Source: Styela clava
Taxonomy: Eukaryota > Chordata > Ascidiacea > Stolidobranchia > Styelidae
Reading direction: 5' to 3'
Assembly: GCF_964204865.1 (NCBI RefSeq)
Contig: NC_135259.1
Coordinates: 4,030,001-4,094,000 of the forward strand
DNA: 64,000 nt
Shown: piece after piece, positions 1 to 11,315 of the stretch
Layout of the letters: each line of letters begins with the position of its first letter
Numbering within the stretch: the stretch's first letter is position 1
The notes under the pieces: generated by a model
Database searches by the model: none
Told to the model about the DNA's origin: nothing
What the model saw: only the letters and a program-made list of their open reading frames with translations
Translations under genes and position numbers: made by a program

Positions 1-1
1 G

Positions 2-1498
2 ACTTTGGCATCAGAAAGCAGTGACTTAGCAAGTGCTTGTCAAATCATCAAGGATCGTTTATACTTTGCTACACTGAGAACAAGACCAAAAAGCACCAGT
101 CACACTCACTATTTTTCTGTTGACGAGGAGTTAATATATGAAAATTTTTATGCCGACTTTGGCCCATTAAATCTTGCACAACTACATCGCTATTGTGCTA
201 AACTACAGAAAAAACTGAAATCTGTAACATTAGCTAAAAAGAAGTTGATTCATTACACGTCATTTGATGCAAGAAAGCGTGCAAATGCAGCATTTTTGGT
301 TGGAGCTTATCAAATAATTCATCTGAAGTTGTCTCCTGAGGAAGCCTATAGACCTTTAGTTTCTGGAAACAGTCCCCCATACCTACCCTTTCGTGATGCT
401 TCTTTTGGGCCATGCTCTTATAATCTAACATTGCTAGACTGTTTACATGCTGTGCATAAAGCAGTAATGCATGGGTTTTATGATCCTGAATCTTTCGATG
501 CAGATGAATATGAGCATTACGAACGAGTAGAAAATGGAGATTTCAACTGGATTGTCCCTGGGAAATTTCTTGCTTTCAGTGGGCCTCATCCAAAGAGTAA
601 AATAGAAAATGGATACCCATTGCATGCTCCTGAAGCCTATTTTCCATACTTTCGAAAACATGGTATTACTTGTGTTATCCGACTAAACAAGAGACTGTAT
701 GATGCCAGACGCTTTCAGGATGCAGGATTTGATCACTATGATTTGTTTTTCATTGATGGAAGTACTCCTTCTGATACTATTTTACGTAAATTTTTGAATA
801 TTTGCGAAACCACTGAAGGTGCGATTGCTGTCCATTGTAAAGCTGGACTGGGGAGAACAGGAACGTTAATTGGATGTTACATGATGAAGCACTACCGTTT
901 CACATCTGCGGAAACAATCGCTTGGATCAGAATATCTCGACCAGGATCTGTCATCGGACCACAACAACAATTTATCGAAGAGAAACAGCACAGTATGTGG
1001 GTGCAAGGTGATCTATACCGTGCCAAAAAGAATGACAGAAAATCGGAAAGCAGCCGAGTCACTTTGCAGCACATAACATCTGAAGTTGATGACATAGATA
1101 TATCAGATAGAGGTTACACACATGCATATGAGTCGTATAGAAAAGGATCAGGCAGTAAAACAACAGACAGGCTGTCTCAAGGTGATAGGTTACGAGCAGC
1201 CAAAGCAAAACGTCATCCACACTCTGCCACAACAGGGACCACGAGATACTCTGATAGTGGTCTCTACAGCAATGGACGAAGCACTTCACATCTTTTACGA
1301 TCTACGGTTCCTAACTCGGTCTCAACTTTATCATCACAACTTAAAGCGACGAAACTGGTTCTCTCTGAAGGACATGGCATCACAACAAGAAGCAAGTTCA
1401 GATCGACAAGTGCGAATGTTGGGGTGAAAACCCGACGCAGTCAAAAATCAAGAACTCCTCCAGGGTATTCATTCAGTCATATATATTCTGACGAATAG
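2..1498 (+). CDS. cdc14: CDC14 dual-specificity protein phosphatase, 5' partial, single exon
   Basis: CDC14-family phosphatase, which removes phosphate from CDK sites and acts in mitotic exit, nucleolus, centrosome and cilia. The frame is open to the left edge, so the true start lies just outside; the first residues align with the first residues of human CDC14A. The N-terminal substrate-binding domain covers about residues 10-150 and the catalytic domain about 170-335. The active-site loop [10 protein letters not shown] is seen with its cysteine near residue 278, the same number as in human CDC14A. The general-acid region [10 protein letters not shown] and the motif [11 protein letters not shown] are also intact. 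After about residue 345 the tail is Ser/Arg/Thr-rich and poorly conserved, as in the family. About 497 codons without an intron is notable beside the 29-exon RRP12. It could be a natural single-exon gene or a functional retrocopy; no poly-A tract follows the stop. Family assignment is very sure, orthology to CDC14A or B is not. Confidence 0.95.
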   Translation, partial: TLASESSDLASACQIIKDRLYFATLRTRPKSTSHTHYFSVDEELIYENFYADFGPLNLAQLHRYCAKLQKKLKSVTLAKKKLIHYTSFDARKRANAAFLVGAYQIIHLKLSPEEAYRPLVSGNSPPYLPFRDASFGPCSYNLTLLDCLHAVHKAVMHGFYDPESFDADEYEHYERVENGDFNWIVPGKFLAFSGPHPKSKIENGYPLHAPEAYFPYFRKHGITCVIRLNKRLYDARRFQDAGFDHYDLFFIDGSTPSDTILRKFLNICETTEGAIAVHCKAGLGRTGTLIGCYMMKHYRFTSAETIAWIRISRPGSVIGPQQQFIEEKQHSMWVQGDLYRAKKNDRKSESSRVTLQHITSEVDDIDISDRGYTHAYESYRKGSGSKTTDRLSQGDRLRAAKAKRHPHSATTGTTRYSDSGLYSNGRSTSHLLRSTVPNSVSTLSSQLKATKLVLSEGHGITTRSKFRSTSANVGVKTRRSQKSRTPPGYSFSHIYSDE

Positions 1499-4400
1499 CA
1501 AACTGATAATATTGGAAAGCTAGCAAAAATACTTAACAAATAATATTCATTTCTGGGTGGGTCAAAAATATACAATTGAATGTTTTATCTTTTGGGTATG
1601 TTTGGCTGAAATAATGTTATTTTTAGGCTTAGTTTCTATTATTCACATTTGTAGGGTTATACACTTTTCTGATTTCTAGTCAATTTTATGCCCGTTGCAC
1701 TCACAATTTTTAATTTTTTTTATTAGTATAAATTTATTAAAAATATTAATTGTCATTTTAATTTTCTACAGCACTTTCTTTAGGGTACTATACTCTTATT
1801 ATTAAATCTTGATTGCCAATTTCAATTCACTAATTCTTGTAAAGTATACTGATATGTTGGTGTGATATTATTAACTAGCAATTGCCTGGCTGAATTTTAG
1901 AGCTGTCATTTGTTTGAATATTTTTATGTCTCAGCATGCTGTATCTTTGTTTAAAAAAGAATTGAGTTCAATTCCAGTTTTCTGCATAAAATTTCAAAAC
2001 TTTTGTAATCTACATTCATGGTGCACATTTGTCTTAATTTCTATTATATATTTTATTTTGGTGTAATTATTAGTGAAACAGACTATAATATAATAATAAC
2101 TTTATTTTTCCTACACATGTTCTAATTTGCCTTTGCCAATGATTGTATTGTGCCGCTTTTAATTGTAAAATAATATCATCTGATTTCAAATTGGTGCTTT
2201 TTTTATGCATTAATTCTCAGGTTATGGTATGATGCAAGAATGCTCAAAGGTTAAATATTGTAATATAAGATCTTACATGATAGTACTGTAAAATCTAAAA
2301 TGTTGATGAAGACGTTGAAATTTTAGTCAAACTTTCTGAGCATTCCTCTCATCTATGGCTTCACTATATGATTTTGTTGTCTTTCATACAATATACAGTA
2401 TCTTGGTTTCCAAAATATGTTAGGCTTACAAATGTTCCGATTCTTTTATATTAATGTTTTCTTCAACTTCTGTAAAATATTTGTCTCTTTAATGGTTTAA
2501 AAATCCCCTTGAAAAGCACTTGTATACATGACTGATCAGTTTCTACCTGGGAAAATTATTATGGCGGCCCTATTTGAGCTAAATAGTAAACTTCAAAAAG
2601 GTAAACCTGTGGTGTTTATCAAAATAATTGACCACTTTGCATTACTTCTAAATGATATTATATTTTTCAAATAAGTTTTACGGAAACATGTACAAAATAG
2701 GTAAAGTGTCTTCAAACAATAGCTATTTTTGAAGTGAGAACAATTTTCGTCAGTGTCAACAGTATAAGAATTGTTAGTCAATGATGGAAAAGATGTAATA
2801 ACAATTCCAAGTACTAATGGAGATAGAATAAACTGACTTGAACGTATCAAAAGCCCCCTTCAAATTTGAAAAATAGTGAACTTGCTGAGAGGTAGGCTAC
2901 ATTCTCAAATTTGATAATTTCTATTTGATTATTAAACTAAATTCTATGATTGTTTCAACATTTGTTTCCTTTTCCAATGATTAAACTATACAATTCAGCA
3001 AATTTATTTAGGTTTTTTATGTTGAATTGTTTTTTATAAAGTGAATTTCACCTACAAACTATACTGTTGCATTATTTATCACATTGATTTCATCTCTAAG
3101 TCAACATAATATTTTGCAATTGTCAAGATTTAATTTCATGCCAAGATAAAACTATTATGTTCATATAAGACATTTATTTTAACTCGCCAGTTAATTTGTC
3201 TGAAATAAGAAAGCATTCCGTAATTGTTCAGATTTCATGATATTATTTGCAAGATGTTTTGCGATGACTTCTCTTTTTGTTTGTACTAAACTTCTAAATG
3301 GTTCAATGTAATACTTTCATTGCTTCTCTCAAAGTGCTTGTATTATGTTGGTCTATTTTTGTATTCCTGATAAAATTCTGTTTGATGAATTAGAATGTAC
3401 AATCTTAACCTGTCCTTATATAAGATGATCATATGATATTTTGTACCTAGGCACAGTAGATCTAATTATGAATGTTGTAAACTGGAGTATTCTTGCAAAA
3501 ATGTCCTCTTCATATAAACCTGAAAATATCTTGCATTTACACTGAAATCTAAGCATTAGATATACCCATTCTTGACTGACTAAATTATTGAGAATTGTAT
3601 GCTTGTCATAGAAATCAAGTAACCCCACTAATTTTTGAATCAGTCACCTAAAGAGCTTGCAAAATTTCTGTTACTCTGAAATATTTGGTTCAAGAAAATT
3701 TTGTCAAATTTGCAGTGGTATGAGTAAGAGTAACTCATTTGGTTCTCCTTGCATGCGAAATTATCTTTCAACTCAAAAGGACTTCATTCAGCAATGGTTT
3801 AATGGTACTGGTGTTGTTATAAAACTCCTTCTCCAGTCTGGTGACATTCAAATGTACCCAAGTTAGAATTTTTTTATCATCTTTGAATATTAACAATACT
3901 GTGCTTATGCCAGAAAATCTGTAAATTATATTATTTCTTGTAAATTTTTTCAAATTTATAACAAGAACGTTCCATTTGTCATTATTGCCAATCAAATTGA
4001 ATGCTGTACTGTAACCTAATTTTCAGAGATATATTGTTATTATATTTGAAATTTTCTAGATTAGAATCTATTGTTATTATTATATTATCATAATTGTTCC
4101 AAAACACTCTTTAGCAATGTTCTCTTCTTTGTAATGTGATTTGAATGGAATTTGTGTCACACAGTTATTAAGTTTTGTGGTTCGGAGTTTGATATATCCT
4201 GGACCAACTAAATTCCCAGTGTCACTAAAAATGTTTTTCTCCTTCATCCAATGCATTCTGAATTTTTTGTGATCACATAATATTTTTGGTCGACTTACCA
4301 ATGTTATCAGTTCACAATTTTGTTCATTTGAAATTTTATTCTGAATTTTTTGTGATCACATAATATTTTTGGTCGATTTACTAATGTTATCAGTTCACAA

Positions 4401-4517
4401 TTTTGTTCATTTGAAACCAACCTAGAACAGTAAAATGTTTAATTTTACATATGCCACGCAATAATGCTTTAGCTTTGTGAGAAAATTCACACCACTGTAT
4501 CAAACTAATAATTCGTC
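1499..4517. other. AT-rich 3' UTR and intergenic stretch, no gene seen
   Basis: About 3 kb between CDC14 and RBM19. All frames are broken by frequent stops, and the short ORFs have no recognisable content. A possible poly-A signal AATAAA lies near 2826 and would give a long CDC14 3' UTR. The only clear structure is the 83-bp tandem duplication near 4.26-4.42 kb, listed separately. Confidence 0.6.
4258..4418. repeat. 83-bp tandem duplication, two copies
   Basis: The block that begins CTGAATTTTTTGTGATCACA at 4258 starts again at 4341, with only a few changes (for example GTCGACTTACC versus GTCGATTTACT). The period is 83 bp. It lies about 160 bp upstream of the RBM19 leader. Confidence 0.85.
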
Positions 4518-4535
4518 ACTTTCTTTTTTCTGTAG
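4518..4535 (+). promoter_or_regulatory. Splice-acceptor-like site before RBM19 (cis or trans)
   Basis: A pyrimidine tract TTTCTTTTTTCTGTAG ends in AG at 4534-4535, 40 nt before the RBM19 ATG at 4576. It could be the 3' end of an intron in the 5' UTR, or a spliced-leader addition site, which is common in tunicates and some other invertebrates. No donor was identified. This is inference from sequence form only. Confidence 0.45.
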
Positions 4536-4575
4536 ATATATTATAGGCTTTGTAATATAACAAACAACTCCCGAA

Positions 4576-6918
4576 ATGTCTCGGCTTATTGTTAAAAATT
4601 TGCCAAAGAAAATATCATCTGAGAAGTTGACAGCTGTGTTTGCTGAACATGGTACAATTACAGATGTAAAGCTTTCCTTTACCAAAGATGGAAAGTTTCG
4701 CAGGTTTGCATTCATCGGTTACAAAGATGCAAAGGACGCAATGAAAGCTAAAGAATATCTTCATAATTCTATGATATTAAATCAAAAAGTTATGGTTGAA
4801 GATTGCAAAGATTTTCAACAAAATAATTTATCACCAAAACAAACAGATAAAAATGTGAAAATAAATGAATTAGACGATTCTGGAATTGATCAAGAAGATG
4901 AAAAATCTACGAGATTTGTTTCTGATTCAGATTTTTTAAAATTTAAAAAGCAAGCAAGAGACGTATCTAATGAATTTGAGGATGAAACAAAAACTGGAAA
5001 CATACAATCAAAATTTTCACTAAGACTTCGAGGTGGTCCAGCGAAGTTAACAGATAAACAAGTTCACGAATTCTTTCACCCTCTGAAACCGAACTCTGTA
5101 ACAATCTTGAAAGGCAATGCCAAGCGATGTGCCTTTGTTACATTTTTAACACAAAATGATTTGGACAAAGCATTAAAGTTCAATGGTGACTGTATCAACG
5201 GAAAATCAATCAAATTACAGTCAATTAAAAGAACTGAAATTGATTCTCAAGAATCAAAAGGAGATTGGAAGAAAAAGCTGGAAGACAGCAGGAGTAAAAT
5301 TGACATTGATGAAATTGCAGAATCTGGACGATTATTTGTTCGTAATCTTGCGTTTATTTGTACAGAAGAAGATCTAGAAACTCATTTCAGTACTTTTGGC
5401 CCATTGTCAGAAATTCATATTCCCATTGACTCAATGACAAGAAAAAATATTGGCATAGGTTATGTCACGTTTATGTTCCCTGAACATGCAATAAAAGCTT
5501 TCAATGACCTTGATGGCACAGCATTTCAAGGTCGAATGTTGCATATCCTCCCCAGTAAAACCAAACCTGAGAAAGAGTCTGATTTTCAAAAGAATGGTGC
5601 AGGAGGCTCATCATATAAGAAAGAAAAGGCTGTCAAAGATAAGTCTAAGAGTCAACAAGCATATAATTGGAACACTCTTTTTATTGGTACTGATGCAGTG
5701 GCAGGCGCTATTGCAGAGAAATACAATATCTCGAAAGGTGAATTTCTCAATGCTGAAGAAAAGGGAAGTACAGCTGTTAGAGTTGCCCTTGGCGAGACTC
5801 AAATTGTACAAGAAACTCGGCAATTTTTACTTGATAGCGGCATTTCATTGGATTCTTTTAGCCAACCAAATTCTGAAAGAAGCAAAACAGTTATTATTGC
5901 AAAGAACTTGCCTTCAGGAGTAACAGCTTCAGAGTTGCGAAATTTATTCGAGCCTCATGGTGATTTGGGAAGAGTCTTGCTTGCGCCAAGTGGTGTAACT
6001 GCTGTCATGGAATTTTTGGAACCATCACATGCTCGACAGGCATTCATGACGCAAGCATACAGAAAATTTCATTTTCAGCCTTTATATCTGGAATGGGCAC
6101 CTACTAATATTTTTTCAAAATCATATGACGACTTTACGAAAGATAAGGAATTAGAGGAAAAAACAGATGTTGATGAAACGATAAACTCTGAGTTGAAAGA
6201 AAATCAAATAAGTGAAGAAAATTTAGAAGAAGGCGCTACCATCTTTGTTAAAAACTTAAACTTTGATACAGCCGAAGAGAACCTAAGGAATCATTTTTGC
6301 AAATGTGGTCAAATATATAACTGTACCATAAGTAAAAAGAAAACTCACAAAAAAGAAGAATTACTTTCGATGGGATATGGTTTTGTGCAGTATTATAAAA
6401 AATCTGATGCCGAAAAAGCCATAAAAACTTTACAACATAGTATGTTAGATGGACATAAATTGGAACTCAAACTTTCTAAACGGACAACAAAAGAAACTGT
6501 ACTTGATTCGAGGAAAAAACAAATTGAAAAGAAACAAACTACTGCCAAAATACTTGTCCGTAACGTGCCATTTCAAGCAGACAAAAAGGAAATTGTAAGC
6601 TTGTTTAAGACATTTGGTGAACTAAAATCTGTTCGATTGCCCAAAAAGTTGTCTGTTAGTGGTCAAGCTGGTACGCATCGTGGGTTTGCGTTTGTCGACT
6701 TTATTACTAAACAAGATGCTAAAAAGGCATTTCAAGCTTTGTGTCATAGCACTCATTTATATGGCCGTAGATTAGTTTTGGAATGGGCCGATAGTGAAGA
6801 GGAATCAGTAGAAGGCTTAAGAAGGAAAACTGCTGAGCGATATCACGGCAACAGTAAGAAATTTAAGGGTAGGGGTGAATTTGAACAATCATTGGCAAAT
6901 AAAAGAGATGATTCTTAG
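4576..6918 (+). CDS. rbm19: RBM19 / MRD1-type RNA-binding protein with six RRMs
   Basis: Nucleolar RNA-binding protein of the SSU processome, known in the family to be needed for early 35S/47S pre-rRNA cleavages and 18S rRNA production. The 780-residue ORF starts with MSRLIVKNLP, the usual family start, at an ATG 40 nt after an acceptor-like AG. Six RRMs can be read from RNP2/RNP1 motifs: about 3-75 (LIVKNLP, FAFIGY), 146-215 (degenerate, FSLRLRG, CAFVTF), 251-325 (LFVRNLAF, IGYVTF), 437-510 (VIIAKNLP, degenerate RNP1), 554-640 (IFVKNLNF, YGFVQY) and 657-740 (ILVRNVPF, GFAFVDF). Human RBM19 is longer (about 960 residues), mostly through linkers. The whole coding region is one exon. Convergent neighbour RRP12 acts in the same pathway. 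Confidence 0.96.
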   Translation: MSRLIVKNLPKKISSEKLTAVFAEHGTITDVKLSFTKDGKFRRFAFIGYKDAKDAMKAKEYLHNSMILNQKVMVEDCKDFQQNNLSPKQTDKNVKINELDDSGIDQEDEKSTRFVSDSDFLKFKKQARDVSNEFEDETKTGNIQSKFSLRLRGGPAKLTDKQVHEFFHPLKPNSVTILKGNAKRCAFVTFLTQNDLDKALKFNGDCINGKSIKLQSIKRTEIDSQESKGDWKKKLEDSRSKIDIDEIAESGRLFVRNLAFICTEEDLETHFSTFGPLSEIHIPIDSMTRKNIGIGYVTFMFPEHAIKAFNDLDGTAFQGRMLHILPSKTKPEKESDFQKNGAGGSSYKKEKAVKDKSKSQQAYNWNTLFIGTDAVAGAIAEKYNISKGEFLNAEEKGSTAVRVALGETQIVQETRQFLLDSGISLDSFSQPNSERSKTVIIAKNLPSGVTASELRNLFEPHGDLGRVLLAPSGVTAVMEFLEPSHARQAFMTQAYRKFHFQPLYLEWAPTNIFSKSYDDFTKDKELEEKTDVDETINSELKENQISEENLEEGATIFVKNLNFDTAEENLRNHFCKCGQIYNCTISKKKTHKKEELLSMGYGFVQYYKKSDAEKAIKTLQHSMLDGHKLELKLSKRTTKETVLDSRKKQIEKKQTTAKILVRNVPFQADKKEIVSLFKTFGELKSVRLPKKLSVSGQAGTHRGFAFVDFITKQDAKKAFQALCHSTHLYGRRLVLEWADSEEESVEGLRRKTAERYHGNSKKFKGRGEFEQSLANKRDDS

Positions 6919-6939
6919 TTGAATATTTGAATTTCTTGC

Positions 6940-6945
6940 AATAAA
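6940..6945 (+). terminator. Poly-A signal of RBM19
   Basis: AATAAA starts 22 nt after the RBM19 stop codon, implying a very short 3' UTR. A T-rich run follows at about 6967-6979. Confidence 0.6.
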
Positions 6946-7048
6946 TTTGCTCCTATGACATCAAAATTTTTTTTTTTCTGAAAATGTTGGAGTAACTTTG
7001 GTGTGTTAAAACAGATTCAAACATACCAAGAATTTGGAACGCCTAGAG

Positions 7049-7300
7049 CAGGGGTCTCAAACTCGCGGCCCGGGGCCAGTTGCGGCCCGCAGGACGATAG
7101 TTTGTGGCTCCCACCTTAGTATGAAAGTTTAATGTTAGTGTGGCTCGCAAGTCACTTAGGCAAAAATGCTTGAACAAAAATAAAGTAGGAAAGATTAAAA
7201 ATTTTTAAACTAGGCTTCTATCGTGAAAAACCTGATGCGGCTCGACCCACCCAGATTCTGCTTCCAGTGGCCCCTGGGAAAATTGATTTTGAGACCCCTG
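7049..7300. mobile_element. Short non-autonomous hAT element (MITE), 252 bp
   Basis: The ends are CAGGGGTCTCAAA and TTTTGAGACCCCTG, an inverted pair typical of hAT transposons. The flanks GCCTAGAG (7041-7048) and GCCTAGAC (7301-7308) are an 8-bp target duplication with one change. The interior is rich in GGCCCGC words and carries no ORF. Confidence 0.88.
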
Positions 7301-7308
7301 GCCTAGAC

Positions 7309-7646
7309 TGTTGGTTGGCTCTTATGATTCAAAAATTCCTTCTTTATGATGCCATAAAATATTGCTTGGTATCAACTTTAGTCAATGTTTACAGATGCTA
7401 AGGAGAATAGCTCAAGGACTTTCTGTTAACATAATATTTGTTTACCGGCAGTCAAGTCTTTTATAGTTGCGGTGTTTCAATGGAAGACAGGTGCTTTTGT
7501 GTTTATAGTAGTTCATGCTTTGGCATTGTGATGGATACAATGGTTTCAACACTACGAATTATCAATGCTCAATAACAGAAGTGAAAATTGCTCAAACATG
7601 ATTATGCTCAGTTGTAACATTTGAGGGTTATTTAAATAAAGTGAAC
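7309..7646. other. Gene-free spacer
   Basis: About 340 bp of AT-rich DNA between the hAT MITE and the LINE tail. I see no ORF, repeat or RNA gene in it. Confidence 0.5.
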
Positions 7647-8094
7647 AGAGAGAGAGAGAGAGTTTATTATTTTTGTCAACCAAATAAAAAATAAATTTTA
7701 GTATAATAAATTAAACAGCATTTATTTTGGTATAGACTGGGAGATGGCGATACGACCAAAGGTCATCAAAGTCAGCCACCACCCATTCCAGCCAAATAAT
7801 TATCGAGAAAAATAAATATAAAGTAATCGTCGACTAGTTAACTACCAAATATTTAAATGAAGTATACTCTCACTATGAAAAAAATAATGTAAAAAATAAG
7901 AGGTACCAGAAAAAATAGGTGAATTGTAGAAAATATTCAAAATAGATTTGAAAATTGAAATATTGTAAGCAAACAGTGGCTATGTGACAATTATATGATG
8001 GGCAGTTACATATTTTTATCATTATTGATTATTGTAACTACCGGTATACTCTAGTAGTTCTTAACCAAAAAATTTAGGTAACTTTTCTTAAATT

Positions 8095-11000
8095 TCACGT
8101 AGGAAGCCAATCTAATAGATTCAGGAATTTGATTCCAAATTTTTGGACCAGTGAACTTGATTGATTTTTGAGAGAATTTTGTGTCAGCTTTGTGTCATTT
8201 TGTGTCGTATCAAAAATATGAATTTTTTGATACGAATATTGGCTACTACAATCGGTGAAATATGACGCAAACGATTCAGGTAAACTCCCTGAGGAGAATT
8301 TATGCATAATTTTCCCTATTTCATAGTGAAATAAGTCATTCAGTTTCAAAATATTCAATTTTTTGTATAGTGGACTAAGTCTAGTTCGCAACGGCACATT
8401 AGATATAGTCTTGACAGCGCGGTTTTGGAGAACACCAATTGGCTTTAAATAAGTTTTTGATGCCGAACCCCATAAGACAATACCATATTGAATTGAAGAA
8501 TGAAAAATTGCAAAATAAACAGTTCGTAAAACACTTAATGGCACATAATTTTTGAGCCTGATTAAAATACCAACAGCCCTTGACAGCTTACTAGATAAAT
8601 GATTGAGATGTTCTTGCCATGTCACACCATGGTCAATAAAAATACCAAGATACTTAACAGAGGTACACACTGATAAACGAGTTCCACTAAGAAATAATTC
8701 AACATTACCAAAGTTTTTATTTTCTTTGTTTCCAGGGCTTAGAATAAGAACTTTAGATTTATTTGGATTAACAGATAACTTATTACACGACATCCAGTTT
8801 TGAATATGCTGGAGATCTAAATTCATGACATTCTCCAAATGTGCCAGAGTTTTGGAAGAAGCTGTCACACTGGTGTCATCAGCGAAAAGTCGCAGAAAAG
8901 ATTTTGAAACATTTACTATGTCATTAATGAAAGTTAAAAACAAAGTTGGACCAAGGACAGAACCTTGTGGAACGCCACATAGTATGGGAGCAAGACTTGA
9001 ATTTGAGGCATCAATGCTGACGAATTGCAATCTATTACTTAGATATGACATAAAAAGATTATTGGCCACACCGCGTATGCCATAATGATTCAATTTTGCA
9101 AGTAGTATCTTGTGGTCTACAGTATCGAAAGCTTTTTTCAAATCTAAGAATACACTGCAGCCAAAATATTTCTTCGATATAATTTCATGATAATTTGACA
9201 AAATATCCAAAATGGAATATGTGGTGCAATAATCATCTCTAAACCCAAATTGACTACTGGTAATGATAGAGAATCTATCAAGATAGTTTTTTAATCTTAC
9301 ATGAATTAATTTTTCAAAAATTATTGACAAACAGGATAGTATTGATATAGGCCTGTAATTGGATACTGAGCTTTTGCTGCCAGATTTATATACTGGTACA
9401 ATTCGAGCAATTTTTAGACATTCAGGAAAAATACCAAAATTAAGACTATGATTAAAGAAAACATTCAGTATCTGAGATATTATTTCATCTAGCATTTTAA
9501 TTAGATACACAGGTACACGATCATGGCCTTCTGCTTTTCCATTTTTCAGTAAATTAACCACAAGTTTTATTTCTTGAACCGTGGACGGTTTTAGGAACAT
9601 AGAGGATTGGTGCCGTTTGCCCATATATTTCAAGTATCCTGAGTCATCTGCCATAAACGTGGAGGCTAACCTAGGCCCAATTTGAGAAAAATAATGATTG
9701 AAAATACCAGTTATTTTATCAGGGTCATTTGATGATATACCTGTAGAGTCATCAATTATTTCTCTGAAAACTTGACTACATTTTGACTTCAAATTAACAA
9801 TCAATTTTATATTATTCCACGTTTTTTTTGCATCGTTTTTGTTTTGTAAAAAAGATTTTGAAAAGAACAATTTTTTGGCCGCATATTTGATATGGCACAA
9901 CTTGTTAGCATATGTTTTGTATTGCCTTTTTTCCAAAATAGAACCTTTCAAATACAATGATTTATGCATTCTATCTCTTGTTTTGATGGACTTCAATATG
10001 CCGGTAGAAATCCAGGGTTTTCTTTGCAAACGCAATTCTTTCCTAGACATTTCCTTCAAAGGTGCATGCTTTTCTATGATAAATTTCAAGTCTTGGACAA
10101 ACTTACTAAAAACATTATTAAAATTATCCTTTGTAATATTCTGTAGGGCATAGTTAGGGAAACAATTTTCTGCATCACTTATAAACAGATCAACATTAAA
10201 ATTCGACATATCACGTTTTAATTTTTTACGATTTGGACAGTCTGATGTTTTATGAGAAATTTGGCAGAGAACAGGAAAATGATCTGTGAGATCATTTTGT
10301 AGCACAATTGGTTGTAATGCGACGTCTTCTAAATTAGTATAAATGTGATCCAAGAGAGTGGAAGAGCCAGGAGTCACTCTAGTTGGATGCGTTATCAAGG
10401 GAACCGTGGAGTGAGATTTGAGCATGCTGATATAATTTAAAATATATTTAGACTGAGATAAGAGATTCACATTCATATCTCCCACGATGAAAAATTTTTT
10501 TTTATCATGAGACAACTTATACAGTGAATCACTAAGATTGTCTGGGAAAGAATTGGTGTTAGAGTTAGGGTGGCGATAAATGACACCAATAACAAGTGAG
10601 GAATGCTGGCTAATTTTTAAAGGTATTTCCACCCACAACTCTTCACACCCAGCATCCATTAAATTATATACCTCAATCACCTTAGGACAAAGTTCATTCA
10701 CTATATATAACCCCACACCCCCAGATTTTTTTTTTGATGGACTATGTAAAAAAGTATATCCTTCGATAGAAATATTTTTTATAGGATCTTGTTGTAATTT
10801 AGTTTCAGAAAGACAGATAACAGAAGGATATGGGTTAATATCATGTAGCAACGTCACCAAATCCTCATAATTTTTTTGTATGGATCTAATGTTGAAATGT
10901 ATGAGCAAGAAAGGCATATGTTTACTATATTGTGGCATGAATTTAGATACAGACAATTTATCCATGTTCAAAGTGCAACAATCCTGAATATTTTCAAAAT

Positions 11001-11271
11001 CAAAATCAGAGAGCTCAAGTTTTGGTAGATTAGTACTGACTTCTTGTGGGACCCTATGCTCAAGGCTACATTGATATACATCAAATGGAAGAATAGATTT
11101 AACACAAGGAAAGCAGTAATAATTAAGCTCAGAATTTGTCAATGTTTCAAATGCAGCAATGTCCATTAAAGAACATTTAAAATGTACCCACTGATCACAT
11201 ATATCACAACAAATTGCTGCTTGGTCCCATTGGCAAGGTTGCCTACAAACTGAGCAAGGATAGGATGACAT
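8095..11271 (-). CDS. LINE ORF2: PHD finger, AP endonuclease, reverse transcriptase
   Basis: Uninterrupted 1058-residue retrotransposon polyprotein that would nick target DNA and copy the element RNA. The N-terminus (about 1-57) is a Cys/His-rich PHD-like zinc finger (CSVCRQPCQWDQAAICCDIC, then WVHFKC and YYCFPC). An exonuclease-endonuclease-phosphatase domain covers about 118-337, with FNIRSI, SETKL, GVIYRHP, VGDMNVN, LLDHIYTN and LTDHFPVL. The reverse transcriptase covers about 605-865, with VPVYKSGS, NYRPIS, FLDLKKAFDTVDH, GVPQGSVLGP and the catalytic FADDTS near 794. A C-terminal domain with VKYLGIFID follows. ORF2 starts 44 nt after the ORF1 stop. No stop or frameshift is present, so the copy may be recent and possibly competent. 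Confidence 0.95.
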   Translation of the reverse strand: MSSYPCSVCRQPCQWDQAAICCDICDQWVHFKCSLMDIAAFETLTNSELNYYCFPCVKSILPFDVYQCSLEHRVPQEVSTNLPKLELSDFDFENIQDCCTLNMDKLSVSKFMPQYSKHMPFLLIHFNIRSIQKNYEDLVTLLHDINPYPSVICLSETKLQQDPIKNISIEGYTFLHSPSKKKSGGVGLYIVNELCPKVIEVYNLMDAGCEELWVEIPLKISQHSSLVIGVIYRHPNSNTNSFPDNLSDSLYKLSHDKKKFFIVGDMNVNLLSQSKYILNYISMLKSHSTVPLITHPTRVTPGSSTLLDHIYTNLEDVALQPIVLQNDLTDHFPVLCQISHKTSDCPNRKKLKRDMSNFNVDLFISDAENCFPNYALQNITKDNFNNVFSKFVQDLKFIIEKHAPLKEMSRKELRLQRKPWISTGILKSIKTRDRMHKSLYLKGSILEKRQYKTYANKLCHIKYAAKKLFFSKSFLQNKNDAKKTWNNIKLIVNLKSKCSQVFREIIDDSTGISSNDPDKITGIFNHYFSQIGPRLASTFMADDSGYLKYMGKRHQSSMFLKPSTVQEIKLVVNLLKNGKAEGHDRVPVYLIKMLDEIISQILNVFFNHSLNFGIFPECLKIARIVPVYKSGSKSSVSNYRPISILSCLSIIFEKLIHVRLKNYLDRFSIITSSQFGFRDDYCTTYSILDILSNYHEIISKKYFGCSVFLDLKKAFDTVDHKILLAKLNHYGIRGVANNLFMSYLSNRLQFVSIDASNSSLAPILCGVPQGSVLGPTLFLTFINDIVNVSKSFLRLFADDTSVTASSKTLAHLENVMNLDLQHIQNWMSCNKLSVNPNKSKVLILSPGNKENKNFGNVELFLSGTRLSVCTSVKYLGIFIDHGVTWQEHLNHLSSKLSRAVGILIRLKNYVPLSVLRTVYFAIFHSSIQYGIVLWGSASKTYLKPIGVLQNRAVKTISNVPLRTRLSPLYKKLNILKLNDLFHYEIGKIMHKFSSGSLPESFASYFTDCSSQYSYQKIHIFDTTQNDTKLTQNSLKNQSSSLVQKFGIKFLNLLDWLPT

Positions 11272-11315
11272 TTTAAAAAATAATAAACTATTTATATCAT
11301 CCTATCTTATATCAG

